Of a DNA stretch of 64,000 nucleotides, positions 21,146-32,585 are shown in pieces; the first letter of the stretch is position 1, and every line of letters starts with the position of its first letter. Made by a program: the position numbers and the translations under genes. The DNA lies in contig JAPTHN010000003.1 in the NCBI GenBank assembly GCA_026936325.1, forward strand, positions 41,060,011-41,124,010. Direction: 5' to 3'. The DNA comes from Platynereis dumerilii (lineage: Eukaryota > Annelida > Polychaeta > Phyllodocida > Nereididae). The notes below the pieces were generated by a model, which saw only the letters and a list, made by a program, of their open reading frames with translations, was not told the DNA's origin and did not search any database.

Positions 21146-22752
21146 CTCAGACTCAGACTCAAGATATTTTATTTCTTTCTGAAACGTTATGTTACAGTAA
21201 AGAGGGAGGACATCTCTAAGACAAGTAATTATCGCTGGCGAGATGCCCCCCCCCCTAGAAAAAAAAAAAATTAAAAGATCATATCATCATCTCAGAGAGA
21301 TCCATTAAAGAAATAAAATAAACAATAGCGTACAGAAAATCAAAGCAGCAATGGTACAATGAGTGCATATTGGGTGAAGAACCAAATATATATTATATAT
21401 TATATAATATGATGAGAACAAAAGTATGAGGACATTAGGATAAGAGCAAAATTTCAGAAAAGGTAATTGCACATTTGGAGGAGTATGTAAGTCCAAAGAA
21501 TCTGAGAATATTTCATAAAATAAAATTTGATGAGAATCACATGTCAACAGATTCTGAACTTATTTTTTATATCCTTGTAGAATTTGCAATGCGCAATTTG
21601 CACTTTAAGAAGCAGCTCAGAGACCGAAATTCCTTTGTAACATGGCATTAACTAGGTATTCAGACATATATAGCATAATGGGATATTACACAAGTTTTCA
21701 TAGTTCAGAATAATTTGAAATTTGATGTATTTTGCAAAACCCTGTAAACTGTGAGTATGTATCTTATCTTTGAAATTCATTGGAGCATTATTTATGATAG
21801 TAGGTAATCTAAAACGAATACTATTTTTGACAAAATCATGCTTCTGCTGGGGTATTTGGAAAGCATATGCATGCCTGGTGTTGTAATTATGCATGTCAAC
21901 GTTTCTAGTGAAGACAGAAGTTAGGAATATTTTCGGCAACATTCGATTTTCAAGCCTATATACGAATTTATACTCATTCAACTGCAGAATATCAGTAACT
22001 TTCAGTAATCTAAGATACTTGAAAATAGGTTCAGTGTGGGCATTAAATTTTGCATTCATTACAATTCTGACAGAACGTTTTTGTACTTTCCCAAGTCTCT
22101 CAGCATGGCTTCCCCATAATTCAAATATGGTAGGACCAACGAGTTATACAGTAATAACAAGATATTCTGAGGAAGAAAATTCTTAAGTTTATTCATTATT
22201 CCATTAGTCTTTGCAATTTTCTTGGCTATATGATTTGTATGAGGTTTCCAATTGAGACTTGAGTCAAAAATAATGCCTAAATAATTGAACTCTTCCACAA
22301 ATTCTATTGGTTTATTCTCTATGTTCAGAATAGGTGTTCTAATTTTTCTCTGTTTTGTGTGAAATATCATTGCTTTGGTTTTGCTCGCATTCAAGGATAA
22401 CTTATTTAACTTAAACCAGGTGTTAATTTTTTCTAATTCTTCATTAATTGCACTATCCAAAGAATGTCTACTAACGTCAAAAGCTTCCAGCGAAGTGTAT
22501 AATGCCGTATCATCTGCATAAACTACCGGTTTAAATTGGTCACAAGTATATACAAGATCATTCAGATATATGATAAATAGCAAAGGTCCAAGAATAGACC
22601 CCTGCGGAACCCACGTATCTATTGATAATAGATCAGATGATGTCTCGTCATATAGAACCAGCTGTTTTCTATTACTAAGATAGGATGTAAATAAATCCAG
22701 TGCATTTGTTTTAATACCATAATATTGTAATTTTTTCAGCAAGATACTGTGG
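21146..22752 (-). mobile_element. LINE B copy 2: 5-prime-truncated, with (TGAGTC)n tail
   Basis: It is highly similar to 12040-13651 on the plus strand. The two open parts are 22742-22059 (YYGIKTNALDLFTSYL, a VPQGSILGP motif B with GVPQ changed to WVPQ, YADDTALY, NYLGIIFDSSLNWK) and 22059-21652 (C-terminus). A 13-bp deletion at about 22115, after PYLNYG, breaks the frame; copy 1 has the full sequence. The 3-prime end reads AAATATCTTGAGTCTGAGTC on the minus strand, a tandem TGAGTC tail, which defines the family's tail. Truncation at 22752 falls inside motif A. Confidence 0.9.
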
Positions 22753-22756
22753 TCCG

Positions 22757-23571
22757 TTCATGTCCATTCTATGTATTTCTATGGTTATACCAGAATCCAG
22801 CGCTATCAGCGCTACCTTGCTAGCCGCTACTCCCAGTCTGCTTTTTGGTTTTTCCCAATTTATGAATATGATGATGCCAGAAGATCTATGATCTCAAGTT
22901 TCTGTTTCCGAAATTAATTTCTGCAACAAAGCATTTGCAAGTAATCCTAGAGAGTTCCAGTTGTTCAGAGGATTTCTTAATCTCTATGCTGTAATCTTGC
23001 ATTTCAATCCTATGTTCATCGCAATGAATTGAAGCAATCAAGTTAAACAGATAGAGCTGGACAGGAAGAACCTTACCAGATGCATGTTTAGGCATATGGG
23101 AGGGGGGCAGGGGCCCCAGGGCAGTCGCTCCCTGTCCAAAAGTTTATACACAATATTTTGCCACTGTGTCCTATTATACATGTCCGAACTGGGTTTGCAT
23201 TGCTCAAAATGCATCAAAACTTTGGAATATTTACTTCTAGAGCTAAAACACATATCCGTTTCTCACTAAATTGCCTATTTTCCCTCGAATGTGAATCCTT
23301 TTGCAGTGATACCACCAGCCACAGACATCAGAACACTCCCAGAGAAGACTGTACACGGCAGGAAGAAAGGGATCAAAATGATCATGGATGTATAGATGTC
23401 AATGCATCATTTATCCGTCTTTTGGATACACTTCTGGTTATTATATATGAGCATAAGTATACATAGAAAAGTACCGAACATCTACGGACTTAACCACTTG
23501 AACTGGCACCGGTATTGTAATTATTATAAACTTAATTGTGGTTGAACTTTCTGCATAGAATAGTATAGTAG
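22757..23571. other. Unassigned sequence
   Basis: No gene or clear element is seen. A G-rich stretch (GGGAGGGGGGCAGGGGCCCC) lies at 23098-23117. Confidence 0.4.
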
Positions 23572-24573
23572 GGGAGAGCGGGGCATGATGGGCACCTTAA
23601 CTTTGAAGGTCCACCATGTCGTCACTATGCCAAAAAAAAATTACAATTTGTTGCTGACTGGTTTTGCATTAGGTTCTAATTTAAGCATAGAAAATCTTGT
23701 TATGCGCAATGAAATAGTGTTTGAGTTATAAGCACTTTTAATTTTTTGGCAGGTGCCCATCATGCCCCGCAAGGGTGGGGCATGATGGGCACCTTGTTGG
23801 GGCATGATGGGCAGCTTCAAATTTTGATCAATACTTACGGCATTATAGTTGTAAAACTGAAATAATTCCAATATTCTTAATTAAAAACTTGCATTACATG
23901 ATAAATGGTAGTTATTGAACCAACTCAGCAAATCATAATCACTTTTTCATCTAAAAAATGCAGGTAACAATCCAAAAAGGTAAATTTAACATCATAAAAG
24001 GTGATTTGGCACACAAATTATGTTCTTAATTCTATATCTGATGTAGTAAATAAGATGATACCAATAGATATTGAAATCTAAATAGGCAGTATTGTCCATT
24101 CTCGCCAATCTTCAACTATTATATTTCAAGAAATACATATGCTTAGTTCAAATGGGGCATGATGGGCCTGGGCCCATCATGCCCCAATCAAGAGACCCAT
24201 CATGCCCCAAACTTCATTTTTCATAAATGCCCTCATACACCAGTTTCCAAGAATAAAGTCAAATAAAAGAGTTTTTATGCAAAATGTTGATATATCTCTT
24301 TGTGGAAATAAAACAAGACAGCTGTTAAAATATCAGTTACGCATAATCACAACGCACTTGGAAAATCAGGAAAAAATGTTGTTAGGGCTTCAAAATCCTA
24401 GAAAGGGCAATATCTGGTAAAGTATTGGTATCTGAACCATGCAATTTTGTCTTCAATAAAGGTTAGCAAAAAGGTATTCTAAACAATAAACATCAGCTGC
24501 CTCCAGTGTTAAACTTTGGAGTTAAAGCTGAAACCCATCATGCCCCGGGGGCCCATCATGCCCCGCTCTCCCC
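23572..24573. mobile_element. 1002-bp TIR element with repeated GGGGCATGATGGG word
   Basis: The left tip GGGGAGAGCGGGGCATGATG is mirrored exactly at the right. TA lies immediately outside both tips; the flanks could even be read as TAGTA on both sides. The word GGGGCATGATGGG occurs at about 23581(+), 23756(-), 23774(+), 23799(+), 24152(+), 24170(-), 24191(-), 24535(-) and 24551(-), a nearly mirror-symmetric arrangement. There is no transposase frame, so it is non-autonomous. It shares tip and word core with the elements at 42506, 44689 and 57595. Confidence 0.85.
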
Positions 24574-24933
24574 TAGTACTCCTCGGAAAAAAGTTTTTAT
24601 CATATTTTGAACTAAAAAAGAAAAAACAATTCTTTTTTATATCTCCCACATCAGAAGACCCCCGCCCCTCCCCAACTCTGCCCGCACCCACTGTCGGCAG
24701 CGGGCACAGTCTGAAACATAACGTGCACAAGGCACTTTAAAGCGGCACTCATTTTGTGCAGTACCTTAGAACGGCAATACAGAAAGCAGCCTTGAAGTGA
24801 CCTTTTTTCTGTATGTTCCGTCACTTTTACGCCATTAAAAAAGTGCAAGAATGGGCATTTAACTGATATGTGGTAGTCTAGTGTTACAACAAGCCAAAAT
24901 GTTCCTAATTCTAGTCATTTCTGATCTACATTA
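24574..24933. other. Unassigned sequence
   Basis: A pyrimidine-rich, GC-rich patch (24655-24710) lies in otherwise ordinary sequence. No gene is supported. Confidence 0.4.
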
Positions 24934-24941
24934 ATTAGTAG

Positions 24942-26132
24942 CAGTGGCGTAGCTAGAAATCCAGGAGTGGGGGGGCCAAGGGGGGGCCAGGGTCTGAACC
25001 AGGGGGGCCAACTTTTTGCGGCATTTTTGGGACAGTGCAAGGGTAAAAATCGACGTGGCGACTCAAGCCCTCTTTGCAACTGACATGCATAGGAACGTCA
25101 AGTCGTCTACGCACTTTTCAGACATGGTACAAAAAGCACTAAAGATTCTTTCAGAAATTTTTACTTTCCATAAAACCAGTTGGACAAAGTGCAGAATGTT
25201 GATTTCATGCGTTCAATTTGTCTTGTTGATTCATAATGCTGATGACTCTCACGATCTTCTTGGGATTGGGTTGTACCTACTTTTGAAAGAGCACGGCGCC
25301 TATCTGGATATAAAATTATTCCCTGATACAACATCAATGACCATGTTTGTACATAAAGAAGAAAACCTCATGGGTGCATACAATACTGAAGTTACAATCA
25401 TTGCCATGATACAAGTTTTTACACAAAGTTGAATGGCTCATGAAATCACTTCTCTGGTCATATAGCTAGCTAATAGTGATTGTTTGAAAATGACACAAAT
25501 TCCAAAAATATAGGGAAATTCCATGCAACACATGAATAATTGAGCAGTTTGTAAAAGTTAATTAATCAGTCCTGTCCAGAGATATTTCATGGGCGCGATA
25601 TCTTTCCAAAGCTCAACAATATAGCAAGTGAAATACTTCCTCAAATCACAAGATTTTTGATGTTGCATGGACTGTTACGTACACATAGGCATACCGGAGG
25701 GTTTAAATTGGGAAACAACAAGATTCGAGGCAAGAGGCAAGCAGTTAAAGTTTATTATTCAATAAAGATAATTAAAAACCAATAGTTTCCATAAGATTTA
25801 TTTTGAAATAGTATTAAATCTACATTAGGGCAAATGTTGCTAGGCCACCCTTAAAAGTCCGGATGCAGGTACGCCTGTTGCCAGATATTTTCGAAGAAAA
25901 TTTAAAATTGTCAGATGCCTAAGAACTCTAAAAAGAGCAACTGATATTCTGGTGAGAATCAGGTATGAGTGAGCTCCGGCTCAGGTGCCCAGGATGGACG
26001 TCCCCACGACGTCCTCTGCTCAAATAATTTTTCAAATTTCTCAAATCTGAAATGGGGGGGCCAGTGGGGGGGCCACCAATCCATTTGGGGGGGCCTTGGC
26101 CCCCCCAGGCCCCCCCCATAGCTACGCCACTG
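24942..26132. mobile_element. hAT element with 8-bp target duplication ATTAGTAG
   Basis: The ends CAGTGGCGTAGCTA and TAGCTACGCCACTG are inverted repeats, flanked on both sides by ATTAGTAG (24934-24941 and 26133-26140). An 8-bp duplication and a CAGNG tip are hAT hallmarks. Subterminal regions are G/C-run-rich (GGGGGGGCCAAGGGGGGG at the left, GGCCCCCCCAGGCCCCCC at the right). A 138-codon frame at 25016-25432 may be a transposase scrap, but no hAT motif is recognisable, so the element is non-autonomous. Confidence 0.9.
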
Positions 26133-26140
26133 ATTAGTAG

Positions 26141-26735
26141 CCTGCAAGCTGAATTACGTGCAGACAACCCCATTCCAGTTGACGAACACCATTCCAACAG
26201 ACGACAAATGTCTTAGGTTTTGAGTCCCACAGCAAACAAAAAGCTGTGCCCTGATTGGTTGACTTAATGCAGGTGAACTTTGAAATACAGGCTGCAGGCC
26301 AGTAACTGCCATGGAAATTGGTTAGAACGGAGTAGATTAGCATTACTACGGCCCTGACATGGAGATGAAGACCGATTTACTAAAAATGTCTCTATTTTAC
26401 TACCAGAGATACCAAAATGGCCTTAAAATTTTATTTATTTAACAAAGTTAACAACTTATTTTTTAAATCAGTATTCCAGTGTCAATAACTTAAATTATGT
26501 TCAAGCTACAAAAGCTCTTGTAAACTCCAGAGTGAGGCTCAATGGCATCTGTCATGACGTCATGATTCAAATGCTGGCTTCTGATTGGCTGATTCAGTGT
26601 TTGTGCATTGTGACATCACCACTTGTCACGTGACCACTAAATATACGTGATATATGGCGATATATATCATGGTAAATATTGAAGGATTTATCAGCGAGTA
26701 TGGTATAAATGTATTTATACTACTATGGATGGATA
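26141..26735. other. Unassigned sequence
   Basis: No gene is visible. It contains short CRE-like TGACGTCA and GATATATATCA palindromes (26555, 26658), of no shown function. Confidence 0.4.
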
Positions 26736-27148
26736 TTTACTGCCAGGGCTGTTAATCAGTACTTTTCGAAGTACTTAAGTCCAGTACAGTACTTTTCAAA
26801 TGTTCCCAGTACCCAGTACAGTACCCAGTACTTTTTTAATCACTGTACTTAATTCCAGTACCCAGTACTTTTGAAAGTACTTTAAAATTAAGTCCAGTAC
26901 CCAGTACTTTTTGATGTCTCACACATTGAATCACAATTGTCGAAAAACAAAATTGCAATCTTTTTCGAAATATAGTGAAAAATAACACCATCATCTGATC
27001 ATACACTTTATCAATATTGTGTACAAGCAATAATACTCATCCTGTATGAAAAATCTTGCGAGATAAATTATAGATTAAATATACCGACAAAAACTTGTGT
27101 TTCTTTTTCAAGCAAATAGGGATATTCATGGAATACAGTTCATTGGAC

Positions 27149-27368
27149 AGATAGATAGATAGATAGATGGATAAATTGATAGATGGATAGACGGATGGAT
27201 GGATGGATGATTGGGGCTTTACGTCCTGTATTTATGCACTTGGTAGGCTAATTGGGACAGGAGGAGGACACGGTAATGAGGCTATAAGGACACATAGATA
27301 GATAGGTAGATTGGATAGATAGATAGATAGATAGATAGATAGAAAGACATATAGATAGTTAGATAAAA

Positions 27369-27423
<55 letters not shown>

Positions 27424-27425
27424 AA
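27149..27425. repeat. (GATA)n microsatellite cluster
   Basis: GATA/GATG repeats occur at 27149-27215, 27293-27350 and 27365-27422, separated by unique sequence. A 68-codon minus-strand frame of alternating IYLS residues is a product of the repeat. Confidence 0.95.
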
Positions 27426-27854
27426 GTAGGAACTTCATTAATAATATTGCAAAAAATGGGCAACTTGGATCTGCCCCAGACTGTGATATTTTGAATGCTT
27501 GTCAAATTAAGGAACTGGTCAGAATAAGATATTCAGATTTTAATCACTGGGTCTTTATTAGACACCCAGAAAATTAGTGGGTTATTGGGTATTAATGAAT
27601 AAAATATTTATTACCATTGATCAAATTAGTTTTGAAAAATTGATATTTAACTGACACAGATTAGGCCTATGTTTAAGCAAGCAATGGATGAAAATTGACA
27701 TTCTATTGTGAAGTTCCCAGTCCAATTGTAAAGAGGGTAATTCTCACACCTGTGTACAAGGTCAGGTACATGCAGTGACCCAATTTCTTTGCTAAAGACA
27801 ATAGGCCAATGCATTCACACATACATGCCTCAATGAACATGGAAAACCCCTCCA

Positions 27855-28955
27855 AAAGATACAAAGATACAAAGATTTAGATACAAAGATTTATTTAGAC
27901 TCAGTTTCAATAATACAAAAACATTAGCCACTGGCTATTGGGACCGAGTATCTAGGTAACAAATAACAAGGTATGTAAAATGACAGAAATTTGACTAGTA
28001 AAATATAAAATACAAGGCAAGGCTGCCGGAATGTCTTTAAAATCGAATAAAAATTGTCCATGTTTGAAGTAAAATCACATTTAAAAAATACAGAGAGTCT
28101 ATGTGCAGAAACTACAGCTGCAGGTGGGACCAGTCCACACTTTAATTAGTTTCCGGAAAATCTTCTGGTCAGTCTCTCTTCTCAAGTTTTCAGGGAGATC
28201 ATTCCATATTTTACCCCCAGTATGGCGGAAGGATTCCAGTCCATTTCTTGTGCTCCTATTGCACTTGTGTATAATTTTGGTCTGTGACCTCAAGTTATAT
28301 TTGCTGGTCGATTGACGAAAAGTACCAGTCAGGTAGGCCGGACTCAGGCCATTTATAACTTTAAACACTTCCAGTGCTATGACTTTGATGCGGCTCAGGG
28401 CAAGGGTGGTTAATTTTGCCCTGTTCAAAAGATCTTCATAACTGGCCGAGTAGTCATTGTAAACAAATTTAAGGGCACGCATCTGAACTTTCTCAAGTTT
28501 TTTAGTGTTTGTTGCTCCACAATTGTGCCAGACCGCTGGGCAATAATTGAAAGTTGATATAATAAATGATTTGTAGAGCAATAATTTCAGCTTAACGTCA
28601 AAGTGATAGGCGATCCTTTTTAGACAGTTTAATTGTCTTGAAGCTTTGGTTACCAGATGTGAAATGTGCTTGTCGAAGCTAAGTTTTTCGTCTAGAAAAA
28701 CCCCCAAGAGTTTAACATGAGGTTCACTTTTAATTATTGAATTTCTGGCATTGTCCACAGTAATTTCCAGATCTGTGTTGGATGAGACCATCGCCTGAAA
28801 CTTAGAGGGGTTGGCCTCCATCTCATTTGAACTGCACCAGTTAACAATAGTATCCGAGCTGGTTGCTAAATCCGCGACAACAGCTTCCTTGGTGCGTTTA
28901 GCAGTAAAAACAGTATTGTCATCTGCGTAGTTGAACAGATGGCATTGAAATTGAT
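27855..28955 (-). mobile_element. LINE E: 5-prime-truncated CR1-like retrotransposon inside the hAT element
   Basis: From 28950 the minus strand reads HLFNYADDNTVFTAKRTKEAVVADL (motif C) into a 240-codon open frame (28821-28099): LLGVFLDEKLSFDKHISHL, SRQLNCLKRIAYHFDVKLKLL, NYCPAVWHNCGATNTKKLEK, GKIWNDLPENLRR and TWTGPTC...C-type ending. The 3-prime tail is a (TTTGTATC)n repeat at 27858-27890. No stop interrupts the reading, so it is younger than LINE D of the same family. Everything upstream of motif C is absent. Confidence 0.85.
28099..28821 (-). CDS. LINE E reverse transcriptase thumb and C-terminal domain (240 codons)
   Basis: This is an open reading segment of a truncated LINE. The first Met lies downstream of the YADD active site, and the frame continues upstream to about 28950 without a stop, so the Met is not a real start. 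The conserved NTKKLEKVQMRALKFVYNDY and IKVIALEVFKVINGLSPAYL stretches match LINE D at 15493-15951. With no complete palm it cannot encode an active enzyme. Confidence 0.85.
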   Translation of the reverse strand: MEANPSKFQAMVSSNTDLEITVDNARNSIIKSEPHVKLLGVFLDEKLSFDKHISHLVTKASRQLNCLKRIAYHFDVKLKLLLYKSFIISTFNYCPAVWHNCGATNTKKLEKVQMRALKFVYNDYSASYEDLLNRAKLTTLALSRIKVIALEVFKVINGLSPAYLTGTFRQSTSKYNLRSQTKIIHKCNRSTRNGLESFRHTGGKIWNDLPENLRRETDQKIFRKLIKVWTGPTCSCSFCT

Positions 28956-29201
28956 TGAATAATTACTGAATTTATTCATGTATGCAGCATACTTTCAACA
29001 TGATGCATCATGAAATAAAAGTAATTTCTCAAATAATTATCATAACCATATTCATTTTCATAACTTTTGTAAGGTTAACCAAACAAATTCAGTGAGTGAA
29101 ACAGAATTAATACATTATGGATAAATTATTTCTTGATAATCAAAGTAACTTTACCTATATTAAATGAGAATTATATAAATGTTGTTTACATATTTACTGT
29201 A

Positions 29202-29461
29202 ATATCCCACAATAGGCAGTGAAGTTCTGGCAAAAAACCATGTGATTCACACCATGTGGTTCATCGTTGTGAACCACATGCATCTCATTATCTGATGTTG
29301 TTATGCAAACAATCGGCAGTGAAGTGATGACGTCACAATGTTTTGATGCTCTGATTGGTCGGTGTGGTTGCTAGGGATCTTTTTGCGGCCATTCAAACAA
29401 AATAGTGCCTCTTGAAATTATTAATTATTTTTACTGGAGGTGTATTTTTATTGTGGGATAT
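29202..29461. mobile_element. 260-bp MITE with ATATCCCACAATA ends
   Basis: ATATCCCACAAT at the left and ATTGTGGGATAT at the right form a terminal inverted repeat. The interior holds two further inverted CATGTGGTTCA/TGAACCACATG words and a TGACGTCA palindrome. It lies inside the larger hAT element. Confidence 0.6.
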
Positions 29462-29463
29462 AA

Positions 29464-29621
29464 ATAAAACTTAATGGGAGTGTGGTTCACAGCAATGAAC
29501 CTCACTCATGTCAGGTCTGCTGCAGAATAAACACTCGTCCTTCGGACTCGTGTTGTATTCTTCCGCGACCTGACATTCATGAGGTTCATTGCTGTGAACC
29601 ACACTCCCATTAAGTTTTATT
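29464..29621. repeat. 158-bp hairpin (inverted repeat)
   Basis: ATAAAACTTAATGGGAGTGT and the following GGTTCACAGCAATGAACCTC pair with the mirrored sequence at 29580-29620. The loop lies around CGTCCTTCGGACTCG. The arms are about 65-70 bp with few mismatches. It adjoins the MITE at 29202 and may be part of the same insertion. Confidence 0.7.
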
Positions 29622-30225
29622 ATAGAACTGAGATGCTAGTTCAGCAAGTTGGATTACTCAGATAGTGACTCTGTCATGTCCTGTCTAATTGCAATCACAT
29701 TTCTAATTTTCTTTGACTGGTTTAAGTATGAGTTCTTCAATAGCATAAATTGAAATTGACTAATTGCTATAGGTCTGCCCAATCCAATTGCCATATTTCT
29801 GCATTATCCAATGAAACTGTATTCCATATATATCTCTTCTAAGAGCCAAAATAAATAATTATTTTTTAATTATTTATTATATAAATTCAATTATTGAAAA
29901 GTATTATTATTATAAAGTAACATTTATAACAGACTATATGAAATATATGATTTTATGAAATGTTATTTATTCACAAATTGTCTTGGAAAATATTTACACT
30001 TCATTCAACATGTCTTGTAAGCTGTCATGATGGCTTTTTTTCACTGAAAGTACTTAAATGTACTTAAAAAGTACTTAAAATTTCAAGTACTTTTTGCAAA
30101 GTACTGGGTACCAGTACAGTACTTTTGGGTTCAGTACTTCCAGTACCCAGTACATTCCAAGTACTCAAGAAATTGTACTTAAGTACAGAAGTACTTAAGT
30201 ACTCAAGTACTTGTTAACAGCCCTG

Positions 30226-32253
30226 TTTACTGCTTTAAGGTTTCCAACTGGATTTTTGCTTCAAAATGCATTATATTTTGCGTATATATGGTTCATTTAA
30301 TCATCTGATCTTTTTGTCCTTCACTGTAAAATTTTCATGTGGTTTTCTTTTTATTCAGTAAACAATTTGATAATGGAATGTTGCAGCACCTTTTCTTGTT
30401 CAAATGTGGGATACCATGCTGGAGTGCATATTTGGCTCGTATGCGATATTGGTGTGAACTTCATCCTATATAGTTAAAAGCAGTTTTATGATTAATCATT
30501 TTGTATACATCTGGGGATATTCTTGTTTTAACATGGTTAGATACCTTAATTAACACTACGTGGTTTCATTGTTGTCAATTATCCGAAAATTATTATAATT
30601 TTTTTTTAGGCTTCATGTGAACATTTTTAAGACAATATGCTAGTGTTTTTACGCATATACTATGGGTTAGTTATTTTTTTCTCAGGAGGTTCCAGAGCAT
30701 TGGGTATCATATATTCTGGGTGGGCCCTTGATAGCGGCCATTGGGCCTTAGAGGGGTCTCCCCATGAATGATATATATATATATTTTGTCAGAAAAAGAA
30801 TAGTTATGTAACCTCTGTATAAATATATATTTTGTATCATTTATGTTAATAAAATGTCATTTTTCGTTCTGTCTGTCAGAACTAAAAAACTGCTGTACTT
30901 TTGACACTGAAATTTTCATATTGTATGTATTAAATACCCAAGATGTGTTTTTGTGGGTCTAAATGCTCTGTGAAAGTTTTACGGACGACAATTTACCAAA
31001 AATATGAAAAAATATTATTATTTTAAACCTGTATGATTCAGTCAATTTTGGAGTTAAATCTATGAAATCTTCCAATTAGGTGTCTAACGTATGCCTCTTT
31101 AAACATCTCAACTCAGTTGGAATGTTGGTCCCATGAATTTTTATAAAAACTCAAAAATTTGAAAAAATCCCAATTTTCCAACATTTCTCCGTGAAAAGCC
31201 AAAATGGTAATGGGTAAATTATTTAACTTTAAAGCTTATAGACACACTATGGAATAATATTCACAAACATTGTGTGGGTTATTGCAAATTTTTCTGTTTC
31301 TCCATTTCATTCTGATGTCATACCAGTCGTTGACAGTTGACATTTTTTGTCGAAATAAACCTGACATATTTCACTGGAGAAGTCTTGATTATGTAATGTT
31401 ATGTCAGAGGGTAATTGTCTTCCCTGCTAATCCTTTCAATGACTGAAATCAAGATCACTGGGGTAAAAAGTGGATATCAGGCTTGGCTGCTCCATGTCTC
31501 TGCACTGTGTAATTGTTACATAATCTTATGTCAGTCACAGTTGGTGGTTAAGTGGCTGGCTAATATGCAGAACACATCAAAAGCAGCAGTCATGAAATTA
31601 TGGAGATATTTTGATGAAGAAAAATGCTTTCAAAATATAATTTTCCTAAATCTCCTTTTATTAGTTAAAATATACTTTATTCTGCAAATTTTCATTTCAT
31701 TTTACTTTATTTTTCTTCTCCCTAAAATGGCTATACACTCAATACTGTAATTATTATCATGAGTTTTTAAAGTATATTTTTATGAAAATAAACATACAAT
31801 GTATATCAGTTGTGAAAATCACAGGGGAAAATGGAAATGGCTTTTTTAAACATCTTATTATTGTTAGACAACTACATGGTATGACTGACTTATTGTCTGA
31901 ATTATACAGGCCAAAAGAAAATGTTGATAGATAACAAGAAAAGTACCCTTAAAAAAGGGTACTGTATCGATTTTATCATGAACCTGAAGGCATGTGACAT
32001 GTAAATAAAAGTTTTAATATCTAAAAATAGACATTTTTATTAAATAAATGTCTAAGGCCCACCCCCTTGTTTCCTGCATATATTACTCAACCAGGAATGT
32101 TGCAAACAAAATTAAACTTCAGTTATTTGAAGCAAAACGGCCCATCTTGTTAATTTGCGTAATTGCAATATAGAATTCTGCTAATTTGTCAGTACAACTG
32201 AATTAACTGTGACACGTTTGCTTTGATTACGTTATGCATTTCTCAAAGCAATT
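30226..32253. other. Unassigned AT-rich sequence
   Basis: No recognisable gene. A 111-codon frame at 31415-31750 lacks any domain and ends in AT-rich hydrophobic residues. A short (TA)n lies at 30772-30784. Confidence 0.4.
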
Positions 32254-32585
32254 CCCCTTGGGCACATCGACATTGCAGCAACGTTGCAATGACGTCACAC
32301 TTTTCGTCAAATGACGTTGAATTGTATGGTTGAAATTATGTTGTCACAACGTTGTGAAGCAACGTCAAAGATATGACGTTAGCATGCAACGTTGTGGCGA
32401 CGTTTTACAACGTTGTGAGGCAATGTCAGGAGTTCGACGTTAGCTTGCGACGTTGTGCCAATGTTGTAAAAAAACCCCGACGTCGTGTTCATGTTGGGCC
32501 GACATAATCTCCATATCTACGTGACCAACAGACCAGCCCTCCATCAATAAGCAACGTCGGGGTTTACGTCGTGTGCCCACTGGGT
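32254..32585. mobile_element. CAACGTTG-rich TIR element (~330 bp)
   Basis: The left end CCCCTTGGGCACATCGAC matches the inverted right end CCCAGTGGGCACACGAC. Inside, an imperfect 62-bp tandem pair is built around ACAACGTTGTG, GACGTTAGC and GCGACGTTGTG. The CpG-rich words contrast with the flanking AT-rich DNA. There is no coding potential. Confidence 0.6.

Larger units (their letters stand above)
26744..30225. mobile_element. 3.5-kb hAT element with 8-bp target duplication TTTACTGC and AGTACTT subterminal arrays
   Basis: The ends are CAGGGCTGTTAATCAGTACT and, inverted, CAGGGCTGTTAACAAGTACT. TTTACTGC flanks both sides (26736-26743, 30226-30233). Subterminal blocks (26755-26910 and 30045-30215) are packed with AGTACTT and CAGTACCCAGTAC words, which resemble the clustered subterminal binding sites known for hAT transposases. 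The interior holds GATA repeats, LINE E and two hairpin elements, and no hAT transposase frame is readable. It is a non-autonomous hAT that later acted as an insertion target. Confidence 0.9.

Noticed and set aside
23641-23871. 76-codon minus-strand frame with MPQQGAHHAPP
   Set aside because: It is a translation of the GGGGCATGATGGG word cluster inside a non-coding TIR element.
25016-25432. 138-codon frame inside the 24942-26132 element as a hAT transposase
   Set aside because: No RW, DDE or hATC-dimerisation motif can be read. It may be a scrap, so it is only mentioned under the element.
27232-27438. 68-codon frame rich in IYLS repeats
   Set aside because: It is a direct translation of GATA microsatellite sequence.
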